A DNA stretch of 64,000 nt, taken from VFJJ01 sp031362415. GTDB taxonomy: Bacteria; Actinomycetota; Acidimicrobiia; IMCC26256; VFJJ01. The stretch's first letter is position 1. Each line of letters opens with the position of its first letter. The stretch is taken from the NCBI GenBank assembly GCA_031362415.1, contig JANLSK010000040.1, positions 29,491 to 93,490 on the forward strand, read 5' to 3'. The notes beneath the pieces were generated by a model. That model was not told the origin of the DNA. It searched no databases and was given only the letters and a program-made list of their open reading frames with translations. The translations under genes were made by a program, and so were the position numbers. This document shows positions 17,343 through 26,553 of the stretch, piece after piece.

Positions 17343-17897
17343 TTGGCCGTCATCGACGTCGCCGGCTACGTCGCCGACATGAAGGATCACGTCACCGAGC
17401 ACGGCTTCCACGTCCATGACGAACGCCACTTCCTCGAGACGTACTCGCTGCGCCAGGTCTGGGAGGTCGACCTTCACCCCGACAGCGCGTGCGAGGGCCC
17501 CGTCGACCTGCACCTGGCACTCGAGGTCGACCCGCGGGTGCTGCTGTCGTTCGAGGATGCCGTGTTGGCCCTGCCCGACGACGACTTCCCGACCGACGAG
17601 TTCTTCTTCCCCCTCACGTTCACCTGGGCCCTTCCGCCGTTGCAGTCGGGTCCCGACCTGCTCGTGGTGGCCACCGAGCTGGCCGGCTTCGGGGGACCCG
17701 AGTTGCCGTTGGAGGTCTCGGCCATCGACTCGTTCCCGTCGGTCACCGACGCCTCCGAGCGGTCGCTCACCGTCGTCGCCCGCCAACAGGTGTCGCTGGT
17801 GCGGGTGCTGCGCGGCGAGGAGCAGCACTGCTCCACCCTCGACCGCTGCCTGACGGTCTCGCAGTACCTCCTCGACCACGCCGACGGGTGGGCCTGA
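17343..17897 (+). CDS. Hypothetical acidic protein
   Basis: 184 residues from a TTG start preceded by CAGGAG at good spacing. No domain recognised. It is acidic, with no signal peptide or membrane helix, and has a regular alternation suggesting a beta-rich fold (VWEVDLHPDS, VDLHLALEVDPRVLLSFED, LPLEVSAIDSFPSV). A LHLALEVDP stretch and a central FFFPLTFTWALPP segment stand out. It is divergent from hemW and 97 bp ahead of lhr on the same strand, so it may be cotranscribed with the helicase. Function unknown; codon use matches its neighbours, which supports a real gene. Confidence 0.7.
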   Translation: MAVIDVAGYVADMKDHVTEHGFHVHDERHFLETYSLRQVWEVDLHPDSACEGPVDLHLALEVDPRVLLSFEDAVLALPDDDFPTDEFFFPLTFTWALPPLQSGPDLLVVATELAGFGGPELPLEVSAIDSFPSVTDASERSLTVVARQQVSLVRVLRGEEQHCSTLDRCLTVSQYLLDHADGWA

Positions 17898-17994
17898 GCC
17901 TCCCGGTGGGCCGCCCCTCCCGTTCCGTGTGCAGACATGCCCACCCGCCGAGCATTCCTGCACAAATTTGGGGACGCGGGGGATGGGGAGCGCC

Positions 17995-20900
17995 ATGAGC
18001 GCGCTCGACGGGTTCACGCCGGCAGTTCGGAGCTGGTTCGAGCGGTCGTTTGCCGGCCCCACCGAGGCCCAGGCCCGGGCGTGGCCGGCGATCTCGTCGG
18101 GGCAGCACACCCTGGTGCTGGCGCCGACGGGCTCGGGCAAGACCCTGGCGGCGTTCCTCTGGGGGCTCGACCGCATCGCCACCGAACCCATGCCCCAACG
18201 CGAGCTGCGCACGCGGCTGGTGTACGTGTCACCGCTGCGGGCTCTGGCCGTCGACATCGAGAAGAACCTGCGGGCGCCGCTGCAGGGCATCCGACTGGCC
18301 GCGGAGCGGCTGGGGACCCCGCTGCACGAGCCGACGGTGGGAATGCGCAGCGGGGACACGCCGTCACGCGATCGCCGCGCCTTGATCAAGCACCCACCCG
18401 ACATCCTCATCACCACCCCCGAAAGTCTCTACCTCATGTTGACGTCGAGCGCGCGCGACACGCTCCGTGGTGTCCGCTGGGTCATCGTCGACGAGATTCA
18501 CGCCATGGCCGCCACGAAGCGCGGTTCTCACCTGGCTCTGAGCCTGGAGCGGCTCGAAGCCATCACCCACACGCCGCCCCAGCGCATCGGGCTCTCGGCC
18601 ACCCAGCGCCCGCTCGACGAGATCGCCCGGTTCCTCGCCGGCTTCGAGCGGCCGGGCGTGGCCCGTCCCGTCACCATCGTCGACGCCGGCATCTCCAAGA
18701 CGCTCGATCTCGAGGTGATCGTGCCCGTCGAGGACATGGCGGCGTTGGGTGAGATCATGCCCGCATCGGCGAGCGACGGGTTCCGCTCGGGACCGGCCGC
18801 CGGCGGGCCCCACGGCCCCGAGCGGGCGTCGATCTGGCCTGCCGTGCACCCCCGCATCCTGGAGCTCATCACCCAGCACCGCTCCACGATCATCTTCGTG
18901 AACGCCCGTCGCCTCGCCGAGCGGCTCGCCAGTCGCCTCAACGAGCTCGCCGGCGAGGAACTCGTGCGGGCGCATCACGGCTCGCTGGCACGCGAGCAAC
19001 GGCTGCTGATCGAGGACGAGCTCAAGGCGGGCCGGCTCCGGGCCATCGTCGCCACCAGCTCGTTGGAGCTGGGCATCGACATGGGCGCCGTCGATCTCGT
19101 GATCCAGGTCGCGTCCCCGGGCTCGGTGGCCCGGGGCCTCCAGCGGGTCGGACGAGCCGGGCACCAGGTGGGCGAGCCCAGCCGGGGCCGGATCTTTCCC
19201 AAGTACCGGGGCGACCTGCTGGAAGCCGCCGTCATCGTGTCGCGGATGCGAACCGGCGCCATCGAGTCGACCCACTACCCGCGCAACCCCCTCGACGTGC
19301 TGGCCCAGCAGATCGTGGCCATGTGCGCGATCGAGCCGTGGGCGGTCGACGATCTGGCGGCGCTCGTGCGGCGGGCTGCGCCGTTCGAGGGCCTCACCGA
19401 CGCCGTGCTCGAGAACGTGCTCGACCTGCTCGACGGCCGGTACCCGTCCGAGGAGTTCGCCGGCCTCCGGGCCCGCCTCACATGGGAACGCCAGACACCG
19501 GGTGTCACGCCCGGTCTCACCGTCGCCGAGGCCGGCGCCGACTCCACCCGGGGTCCAGCCCCCGGCGCGGGCCTGCTTCGGGCTGGTGACGGCGCCCGCG
19601 GCATCGCCGTCACGAGCGGCGGCACCATCCCCGACCGGGGCCTGTTCGGGGTCTTCCTGCCCGACGGCACCCGGGTGGGTGAGCTCGACGAGGAGATGGT
19701 CTACGAGAGCCGCCCGGGCGAGACGTTCCTGCTCGGCGCGTCCACCTGGCGCATCGACCAGATCACCCACGAGCGGGTGGTGGTCGTGCCTGCGCCCGGC
19801 GAGCAGGGACGGATGCCGTTCTGGCGCGGTGACGGTCCGGGACGCCCGGTGGAGCTGGGCCGGGCCATCGGGGCGTTCACCCGGGAACTGCGCGACACCA
19901 TGGCGCGCCCGGGAGGCCGGGGGGCGGCCCTGGTTCGGCTCCAGAGCGACCACGGGCTCGACGCCTGGGCGGCTGAGAACCTCGTCGCCTACCTGGAGGA
20001 CCAGGCCGAGGCCACGACGACCGTCCCCGACGACCGCACGATCGTGATCGAGCGGTTCCGCGACGAGATCGGCGACTGGCGACTGGTCGTGCTCACCCCG
20101 TTCGGCGCCCGGGTGCACGCGCCCTGGGCCATCGCCATCGAGGCCCGGCTCGAGGAGCGCTACGACCTCGTCGTGCAGACCATGTGGAGCGACGACGGCA
20201 TCATCGTGCGCCTGCCCGACACCACCTCACTCGGCGAGAACGACGGTTCCGGCAACGGAGTCGATTCGTTCCCCATGGAGGAACTGCTCGTCTCCCCGGA
20301 CGAGATCGAGGCTCTTGTGATCGGCCGGCTCCATTCCAGCCCCCTGTTCACGACCCGGTTCCGGGAGGCTGCGGCCCGGGCCCTGTTGCTGCCCCGCAAT
20401 CGTCCGGGGCGGCGCACCCCGCTGTGGCAGCAACGCCAACGGGGCGCTGATCTGCTCGCCGTTGCGCTGCACCATCCCGATTTCCCGATCCTGTTGGAGG
20501 CCACCCGGGAGTGCATCCAGGACGTGTTCGACGTACCCGCGCTGCGCGAGGTGCTGGCCGACATCGAGTCGCGGCGGGTCAGAGTGGTACCGGTCGAGAC
20601 CCGACGCGCCTCGCCGTTCGCCACCTCGTTGCTGATGGCCTGGGTCGCGGTCTACATGTACGAGTTCGACTCGCCGCTGGCCGAGCGCCGCGCAACGGCC
20701 CTGTCGCTCGACCGTGATCTCCTGCGGGAGCTGCTCGGCAGCGACGAGCTGCGGGAACTGCTCGACCCCCAGGTCCTGGCGGCCGTCGAGCTCGAGCTGC
20801 AGGGCCTGGCCGATGACCGCCAGGTCGATGACGTCGACGGGCTCCACGATCTCCTGCGCCGGGTGGGTGATCTCTCGATGATGGAGCTGAGCGCCCGAGC

Positions 20901-22761
20901 GGTCGCCGGCGCACCGGTCGCGGCATGGGTCGAGGGTCTGATCACACAGCGGCGAGCCATCCTCGTGCGGGTCGCGGGCGACGATCGGGTCGCGGCCGCC
21001 GAGGACGGGGCCCGTCTGCGCGACGGGCTCGGCGTGTCGATCCCGGTCGGCCTGCCGGCCACCTTCACGGCCGAGGTGACCGCCGATGACGCGCTGCGCT
21101 TCCTCGTGGGTCGCTACGCCCGAACCCACGGGCCGTTCGGCGCCGACGACGCCGCAGCCCGGCTCGGCACGACCGGCCCCCGCGACGTCGCGGCGCTCGC
21201 CGCGCTCGAGCGTGACGGCCGGGTCGTGCACGGCTTGTTTCGCCCGTCGGATGCCGGCCCCCTCACCGGTGTCACGTCGCCCGGACGAACGACGGCGGCA
21301 CCGGTGGCTGCTGGACGAACGGCTGCTGGACGACCGGCGCTCGACATCACGGAGTGGTGCGACGCCGACGTTCTCCGCCGGATCAAGGGCCGCACCCTGG
21401 CGTCGCTACGCAGGGAGGTCGAGCCCGTCGAGCATGCGGCGCTGGCCCGCTTCCTGGTGTCCTGGCACGGCATCGGGAGCGATCGCGACGGCGCCGACTC
21501 GCTCGTGGAGGTCATCGAGCAACTCCAGGGCGCGGTCATCCCGGCGGGCATTCTTGAAAACGACGTTCTCCCCAGCCGATTGCCCCGTTACCGGCCGGCC
21601 GACCTCGACGCGCTCTGCGCGGCCGGGGCGCTGGTGTGGATGGGCGCGGGGAGCGGCCAGGTGGTGCTGGCGTTCCGTGACCGGGTGCGGGCCCTGGCTC
21701 CCGAATGGGCCGGCGGAACCGGCGGGACCGGCGGCGCTGTCGGCGACGGGGTGGATGCACCGTCGGGGCCGATCCATCGGGCCCTGCGGAGCCACCTGGA
21801 GGCGCGGGGGGCGTCGTTCTGGCTTGAGCTCGTGAGCGCTGCGGCGACCGTCGGCACCACCGACGACACGGCCGTGCTCGACGCCCTGTGGGATCTCGTC
21901 TGGGCGGGAGAGGTCACCAACGACACGATGGCACCGTTGCGGGCGCGGCTGGCTGCCCGCCCCCGCACGGCGTCGAACCAACGTCGGGCGCCCAAGCCCC
22001 GCCTGGGCCGGCTCACCCGCTTGGGGCCCCCGGCCGCCGCTGGACGATGGTCGCTGGTGGCGCCGCTGATCGAACCTCGACCCTCGCCGACCGAGCTGAC
22101 CCACGCACGAACCTGGCAGCTCCTGGAACGCCACGGCATCCTCACCCGGGAGGCCACGCTGGCCGAGCGGCTGCCCGGCGGGTTCTCGGGGGTGTACGCC
22201 GTGGGTCGGGCCCTGGAGGAGACCGGTCGTGTGCGCCGGGGATACTTCGTCGCTGGTCTCGGCGCCGCCCAGTTCTCGCTCCCCGGCGCGGTCGAACGTC
22301 TGCGTGCGGTCAGGGAGCCCGCCGGGGCTTCCACGACCTCCACGAGTGCCGCCAAAGGCGCCCCGGTCGCCAGCGTCGTGACCCTGGCCGCCGCCGACCC
22401 GGCGCAGCCCTACGGCGCTGCGCTCCGCTGGCCGGAGTGCGAAGGACGGCCCAGCCGGTCGGCCGGGGCCTACGTGGTGCTCATCGACGGTCGGCCGGCG
22501 GCGTTCCTCGAGCGCAGCGGCCGTGCGGTGACCACGTTCCCCGACCCCCACGCCGAACCCAGCGCCAACTCCGACCCTGACAACGACGGCAACGGCGGAG
22601 GCTGGGTGGTGGAGCTGGCCCGCCTCGTCGAGACGGGCCGGATCGCCAAGCTCGAAGTGCAGCGCGTCGACGGCGTGGCCGTCCGAGAGTCGCCGTGGGC
22701 CGATCGGTTGCGGTCGGTCGGCTTCGTCGACGGCTATCGCGGGATGGTGGCCCGACGGTGA
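17995..22761 (+). CDS. lhr: Lhr-type large ATP-dependent helicase
   Basis: Superfamily 2 DNA helicase used in DNA repair in mycobacteria. Walker A APTGSGKT (43-50), Walker B DEIH (166-169), motif III SATQRP, and in the second RecA domain SSLELGIDMGAVDLVIQVASPGS with QRVGRAGHQ. The winged-helix and Lhr core domains follow, then a long C-terminal region with AlkZ-like winged helices, giving 1,588 residues as expected for full-length actinobacterial Lhr. Two short Ala/Gly/Thr-rich linkers interrupt the C-terminal part. ATG at 17995 has GGGGAG at ideal spacing; ATG at 17983 is possible. The neighbouring nei glycosylase suggests a DNA-repair pair. Confidence 0.94.
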   Translation: MSALDGFTPAVRSWFERSFAGPTEAQARAWPAISSGQHTLVLAPTGSGKTLAAFLWGLDRIATEPMPQRELRTRLVYVSPLRALAVDIEKNLRAPLQGIRLAAERLGTPLHEPTVGMRSGDTPSRDRRALIKHPPDILITTPESLYLMLTSSARDTLRGVRWVIVDEIHAMAATKRGSHLALSLERLEAITHTPPQRIGLSATQRPLDEIARFLAGFERPGVARPVTIVDAGISKTLDLEVIVPVEDMAALGEIMPASASDGFRSGPAAGGPHGPERASIWPAVHPRILELITQHRSTIIFVNARRLAERLASRLNELAGEELVRAHHGSLAREQRLLIEDELKAGRLRAIVATSSLELGIDMGAVDLVIQVASPGSVARGLQRVGRAGHQVGEPSRGRIFPKYRGDLLEAAVIVSRMRTGAIESTHYPRNPLDVLAQQIVAMCAIEPWAVDDLAALVRRAAPFEGLTDAVLENVLDLLDGRYPSEEFAGLRARLTWERQTPGVTPGLTVAEAGADSTRGPAPGAGLLRAGDGARGIAVTSGGTIPDRGLFGVFLPDGTRVGELDEEMVYESRPGETFLLGASTWRIDQITHERVVVVPAPGEQGRMPFWRGDGPGRPVELGRAIGAFTRELRDTMARPGGRGAALVRLQSDHGLDAWAAENLVAYLEDQAEATTTVPDDRTIVIERFRDEIGDWRLVVLTPFGARVHAPWAIAIEARLEERYDLVVQTMWSDDGIIVRLPDTTSLGENDGSGNGVDSFPMEELLVSPDEIEALVIGRLHSSPLFTTRFREAAARALLLPRNRPGRRTPLWQQRQRGADLLAVALHHPDFPILLEATRECIQDVFDVPALREVLADIESRRVRVVPVETRRASPFATSLLMAWVAVYMYEFDSPLAERRATALSLDRDLLRELLGSDELRELLDPQVLAAVELELQGLADDRQVDDVDGLHDLLRRVGDLSMMELSARAVAGAPVAAWVEGLITQRRAILVRVAGDDRVAAAEDGARLRDGLGVSIPVGLPATFTAEVTADDALRFLVGRYARTHGPFGADDAAARLGTTGPRDVAALAALERDGRVVHGLFRPSDAGPLTGVTSPGRTTAAPVAAGRTAAGRPALDITEWCDADVLRRIKGRTLASLRREVEPVEHAALARFLVSWHGIGSDRDGADSLVEVIEQLQGAVIPAGILENDVLPSRLPRYRPADLDALCAAGALVWMGAGSGQVVLAFRDRVRALAPEWAGGTGGTGGAVGDGVDAPSGPIHRALRSHLEARGASFWLELVSAAATVGTTDDTAVLDALWDLVWAGEVTNDTMAPLRARLAARPRTASNQRRAPKPRLGRLTRLGPPAAAGRWSLVAPLIEPRPSPTELTHARTWQLLERHGILTREATLAERLPGGFSGVYAVGRALEETGRVRRGYFVAGLGAAQFSLPGAVERLRAVREPAGASTTSTSAAKGAPVASVVTLAAADPAQPYGAALRWPECEGRPSRSAGAYVVLIDGRPAAFLERSGRAVTTFPDPHAEPSANSDPDNDGNGGGWVVELARLVETGRIAKLEVQRVDGVAVRESPWADRLRSVGFVDGYRGMVARR

Positions 22762-22781
22762 CCGCACCACGAGGACTTGAC

Positions 22782-22826
22782 CGAGACCGACTCCGAGACC
22801 GTGTGCGAGACCGTGTGCGAGACCGG
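22782..22826. repeat. 12-bp tandem repeat between lhr and nei
   Basis: Units beginning CGAGACCG repeat four times (22782, 22794, 22806, 22818); units two and three are identical (CGAGACCGTGTG), the first diverges in its last four bases and the fourth is cut short. It ends just before the GGAGG of the nei gene, so copy number could change leader length. Confidence 0.65.
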
Positions 22827-22839
22827 AGGAGGGTGAGCC

Positions 22840-23673
22840 GTGCCCGAGGGTGACACGATCCACCGCAGCGCCGACGCCCTGCGATCGGTGCTCGTCGGTC
22901 GAGTGGTGCTGCGATTCGACCTCCCCCGCCATCCGAGCGGGATCAGGCCGAGCGTCGGGACGACCGTCGTCGACGTGAGCGCACGGGGCAAGCACCTCCT
23001 CGTATCGTTTTCCGACGGGCTCGTGCTGCACACCCACATGCGGATGTCGGGGAGCTGGCACCTGTATCGGCCGGGCGAAACCTGGCGCCGGTCACCGACG
23101 AACGCCCGGGTCGTCATCGCCACAGAGGACGCCGTCGCCGTCTGCTTCTCGGCGCCGGTGGTGGAGGTTCTCGACGAGGCCGGCGTCGCCCGTCATCGCA
23201 TCCTGTCGAGCCGGGGTCCCGACCTGACGGCGGCCGGTGCCGCCGACACCGCGACCCTCGAGTCCGTCGTCGAGACGGCCGTCGAGCGGCTGCGGAGCTC
23301 GAGCGACACCGGCACCGAGATCGGGGTGGCCCTGCTCGACCAGCAAATCGCCTCTGGCATCGGCAACGTCTACAAGTCGGAGGTGTGCCACGCCTGTGCG
23401 GTCGATCCGTTCACGCCCGTTCGCCGCATCACCGACGACACGCTGCGAGCCTTGTATCGCACGGCATCCACGATGCTGGCCTTCAACCTCGACACCGTCG
23501 CCCGCACCACCGTCGACACGGCGGCCAGCCCTCGCCATGGGGGAGGCCTGGTCGCGGTGTACGGCCGGGCCGGGCGACCGTGCCGGCGCTGCAGCCCGCC
23601 CCCGCTCATCCGATCTCGCCGTCAGGGCGAGGAGCAGCGGAGCACCTACTGGTGTCCGTCGTGCCAACGGTGA
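22840..23673 (+). CDS. nei: Fpg/Nei-family DNA glycosylase (endonuclease VIII type)
   Basis: Bifunctional glycosylase/AP lyase removing oxidised bases. Catalytic Pro2-Glu3 in MPEGDTIHR, where the DTIHR continuation marks the Nei2 branch. Also present are the H2TH helix region with GIGNVYKSEVCHAC and a C-terminal zinc finger using the pairs CRRC and CPSC near residues 248-276. Length 277 is standard. The GTG start is fixed by the need for Pro2 and has GGAGGAGGGTG upstream. It lies 78 bp after lhr on the same strand. Confidence 0.94.
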   Translation: MPEGDTIHRSADALRSVLVGRVVLRFDLPRHPSGIRPSVGTTVVDVSARGKHLLVSFSDGLVLHTHMRMSGSWHLYRPGETWRRSPTNARVVIATEDAVAVCFSAPVVEVLDEAGVARHRILSSRGPDLTAAGAADTATLESVVETAVERLRSSSDTGTEIGVALLDQQIASGIGNVYKSEVCHACAVDPFTPVRRITDDTLRALYRTASTMLAFNLDTVARTTVDTAASPRHGGGLVAVYGRAGRPCRRCSPPPLIRSRRQGEEQRSTYWCPSCQR

Positions 23674-23740
23674 TCGGCGCTCCGCTCCACCGCTCGGTTC
23701 ACCAAGCTTTGGAGGGGCACTCCTACACTCAGGAGAGCCC

Positions 23741-24469
23741 ATGACCCCCGTGACGCCCATCCGATCCACACCCGGCCCGACCGCCGAACGCGCCCTGCCC
23801 CGAGGGTCAGAGAAGGTGTCGACCGTCGACGCCATGTTCGACCGGATCGCGCCCCGCTACGACCTCGTCAACCGGGTGATGACGTTCGGGCTCGATGTGC
23901 GGTGGCGGCGCCGGACGGTGCGCAGCCTCGGCCTGTCGAAGGGATCAATGGTCCTCGACATGGCGTGCGGGACGGGCGACCTGTCTCGTGAGCTGCTCAA
24001 GCAGGGACTTGCCGCTCTCGGGTTCGACCGCTCGGCTGGGATGCTCGCGGCCCACCGCGGCCGCTCCCCCATCGTGCGGGGCGACGCCCTGGCGCTGGGC
24101 GTGCGCACCGGCTCGGTCGACGGGCTGGTGTGCGGCTTCGCCCTGCGGAACTTCGTGGAAATCGAGCCGTTCCTCGCCGAGGCCCACCGCGTCGTCCGTC
24201 CCGGGGGCCGGATCGCGCTCCTCGAGGTCGATCAGCCCCGGAACCGGCTCGTGCGCGCCGGCCATCGGATCTACTTCCAGAAGATCGTCCCCATCGTGGG
24301 GGGGCTGTTGTCCGACCGCTCGGCCTATCGGTATCTGCCACGGTCGGTGGCGTATCTCCCACCCCGGGCCGAGTTGCTCGAGTTGCTCCGCGGGGCGGGG
24401 TTCACCGCCGTCGAGCACCAGGTGCTCTCGGGCGGGATCGCCCAGCTCCTGACGGGTTCTCGGCCATGA
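23741..24469 (+). CDS. menG: Demethylmenaquinone methyltransferase MenG/UbiE
   Basis: SAM-dependent C-methyltransferase for the last step of menaquinone synthesis. MFDRIAPRYDLVNRVMTFGLDVRWRR is cut here to its core APRYDLVNRVMTFG; SAM motif I is VLDMACGTGDLS; the UbiE signature RNFVEIEPFL follows. 242 residues, normal. ATG at 23741 is preceded by AGGAG at 23731-23735. The stop overlaps the menF start as ATGA, so the two are translationally coupled. Confidence 0.95.
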   Translation: MTPVTPIRSTPGPTAERALPRGSEKVSTVDAMFDRIAPRYDLVNRVMTFGLDVRWRRRTVRSLGLSKGSMVLDMACGTGDLSRELLKQGLAALGFDRSAGMLAAHRGRSPIVRGDALALGVRTGSVDGLVCGFALRNFVEIEPFLAEAHRVVRPGGRIALLEVDQPRNRLVRAGHRIYFQKIVPIVGGLLSDRSAYRYLPRSVAYLPPRAELLELLRGAGFTAVEHQVLSGGIAQLLTGSRP

Positions 24470-25806
24470 CCGGCCACGTCCGCCCGGTCACGGCCCGGGT
24501 TCGCTGGTTGGAGCCCGCCACCTCCGCAGGAACCGACGACCTGCTCGATCACGCCGCGCTCGACGGTTTCGTGTGGCTCAGAGCCGGTCAGGGCTTCGTC
24601 ACGAGCGGGACCGCACAGCGGATCGCCGTTCCCCACGGGCCGGCCCGGCTGGCCCGGGTCGCCAGCACGGTGGCTGAGCTGCTCGCGGCTATCGTCATCG
24701 ACGATCCCGACGGCGTGGGCGCCATCGCCCGCCCCCGAGCCGTGGGCGCGCTGCCGTTCGACCGCGACCAGCGCGGCGAGCTCCGCATCCCCACCACCCT
24801 GGTCGGACGTGACCCTACCGGGCGTTGGTGGCGCACCGACCTCGTGGGCCCCCATGGTTCCGCCGGTTCCCCGGACGGTTCTGAGGACGGTTCCACCGGT
24901 TCCCAGGGCGGTCCCACCGACGGGAGGCGATCGCAGAGGGCTGGGGATGTCGCGTGCTCCGACGGGAACCGGGCTGTTCGTCGCCGGGCGCCCGGACGCT
25001 TCACCGTGCATTCGGTACGGACACCCGGGCAGTGGATGGACGCCGTCGAACAGGCCGTCGCGGCCATCAAGGACGGCCGGCTCGAGAAGGTGGTGCTGGC
25101 CCGTGAGGTGATCGTCGACGCCGACGCACCCTTCGACCGCACGGCCGTCCTGCGCCGCCTGCGCGACACCAATCCCATCTCCTACATCTACGGCGACGCG
25201 TCGTTCGTGGGCGCGAGCCCCGAGCTCCTCGTGCGCCGCACGGGCGACCACGCGGAATGTGGTCCGATGGCGGGGACGGTCCGCCAGGGTGCCGGTGACG
25301 ACGAGCGGCTGATCGCCGAGCTGGCGGTCAGCGGCAAGGATCTGGCCGAGCACCGACTCACGGTTGAGGCCATCGAGCGGTCGCTGCAGACCGTGAGCCG
25401 ACGACTCACGGTGCCGGAGCGACCGTCAATCACCCGCCTGCCCACCGTTGCCCATCTCACCACCCGCATCGAGGCCGCACTGCGCACCCCGGCGCCGACG
25501 GCTCTGGCTCTGGCCGGGCTGCTCCATCCGACACCCGCGGTGGGTGGGGTCCCCACGGCCGAGGCCATCGCCTTGATGCTCGAGCTCGAGGGCTTCGATC
25601 GCGGTCGCTACGCCGGCCCGGTCGGCTGGGTCGACGCGGCCGGCGACGGCGAGTGGGCGGTCGCACTCCGCTGCGCCGATCTCGACGGACGCCGGGCCCG
25701 CCTCGTCGCCGGATGCGGCATCGTCGAGGGCTCCGATCCCGACGCCGAATGGGCCGAGAGCCAAGCCAAGCTCGAGCCCATGCTGCGAGCCCTCGTCCAG
25801 GTCTGA
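24466..25806 (+). CDS. menF: Isochorismate synthase MenF
   Basis: Converts chorismate to isochorismate, the first committed step of classical menaquinone synthesis. The chorismate-binding domain spans about residues 180-440 with LEKVVLAREV, FVGASPELLVRR, MAGTVRQG, the active-site segment AEHRLTVEAIE and HPTPAVGGVP. A Gly/Ser/Asp-rich linker (about 127-165, SAGSPDGSEDGSTG) separates a weakly conserved N-terminal domain. Length 446. Coupled to menG; menB and menD lie close by on the other strand. menC, menE and menA are not in the window. Confidence 0.94.
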   Translation: MTGHVRPVTARVRWLEPATSAGTDDLLDHAALDGFVWLRAGQGFVTSGTAQRIAVPHGPARLARVASTVAELLAAIVIDDPDGVGAIARPRAVGALPFDRDQRGELRIPTTLVGRDPTGRWWRTDLVGPHGSAGSPDGSEDGSTGSQGGPTDGRRSQRAGDVACSDGNRAVRRRAPGRFTVHSVRTPGQWMDAVEQAVAAIKDGRLEKVVLAREVIVDADAPFDRTAVLRRLRDTNPISYIYGDASFVGASPELLVRRTGDHAECGPMAGTVRQGAGDDERLIAELAVSGKDLAEHRLTVEAIERSLQTVSRRLTVPERPSITRLPTVAHLTTRIEAALRTPAPTALALAGLLHPTPAVGGVPTAEAIALMLELEGFDRGRYAGPVGWVDAAGDGEWAVALRCADLDGRRARLVAGCGIVEGSDPDAEWAESQAKLEPMLRALVQV

Positions 25807-25963
25807 CCCCCACCCGACCTCCCCACCCTCCCCCGAAATTTGCGCCGGAATTTGGGAAGGGGTTGGGGAGCCGGGTGCCGGCAGAGGCAGCCACGTAGGG
25901 TGAGTTGGGGCTCAAGGATCCGTCGGCCGTCGCCGATACCTGGAGTGCTGACGGATTCGTAAC

Positions 25964-25980
25964 TGGTCACGGATTGACCA
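25964..25980. promoter_or_regulatory. Inverted repeat upstream of the FliS-like gene
   Basis: TGGTCA, five bases, TGACCA: a perfect 6-bp dyad about 60-77 bp before the ATG at 26041, inside the 234-bp gap after menF. The rest of this gap shows only GC-rich sequence with an AAATTTG/GAATTTG patch. Operator function is inferred from symmetry and position only. Confidence 0.3.
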
Positions 25981-26040
25981 TCACACGGGCTGGGGCCTCT
26001 TCGACGGCAACCCGACCTCCGACGCTCTCTTGGAGTGGTG

Positions 26041-26553
26041 ATGCTCGTTCGTCCGACGTTCTCCCGCCCGGTCCTCATCGACCTGACCGCCGAGCCGCTC
26101 TTCGCCGTGCCCGGGGAGCTCGTGCTGCCCGACGAGCTGGAGGCCCCACCGGGCCTCGGCCCCGAGCTCCTCGACCGCAGCGGCACGGTCCGCTGCGAGC
26201 CGTACGACTGGGGCCTCGCCGCCCAGGCATTGCGCTTCACCCTCGCCGACTCCGCGCTCCAGTCGCTGGGTCGGGCTCGACGGGCGCTGCACAACCAGAG
26301 CTCGGCGCTGCATGCGATCGCCCAGAACGAGATCGGCCGGGCCCAGCGGATGCTGACCGAGCTCCGGGCGTTGGCCGAGGTCCACGACCTCGACGACGAT
26401 CCCGAAGCGGGCACCGTCGACGTGCTGTGCGCGCTCTACGACTTCTGCAACGAGCGCCTCGTGGCGGCCTTCGACTCCGGCGACGACGCGATGCTCGACG
26501 CGGTGGCCGACGTGCTCGTGGAGCTGCGCACCGCGTTCTCGCCCAACCTCTGA
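26041..26553 (+). CDS. FliS-like helical protein (flagellar export chaperone fold)
   Basis: 170 residues. The C-terminal 105 residues resemble FliS, the chaperone that binds flagellin's C-terminus. Helix one is ALRFTLADSALQSLGRARRAL, here given in part as LADSALQSLGRARR; a QNEIGRAQRMLTELRAL helix follows. The diagnostic end is ALYDFCNERLVAAF, then AMLDAVADVLVELRTAF, matching the FliS pattern LYDYxNxxLxxA and VxxLLxELRxxW. The N-terminal 60 residues are Pro/Leu/Glu-rich and unrelated. No flagellar gene is nearby. GGAG precedes ATG; GTG at 26035 is an alternative. Its last 118 bp overlap menD on the other strand. The FliS assignment is by eye and moderate. Confidence 0.6.
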   Translation: MLVRPTFSRPVLIDLTAEPLFAVPGELVLPDELEAPPGLGPELLDRSGTVRCEPYDWGLAAQALRFTLADSALQSLGRARRALHNQSSALHAIAQNEIGRAQRMLTELRALAEVHDLDDDPEAGTVDVLCALYDFCNERLVAAFDSGDDAMLDAVADVLVELRTAFSPNL

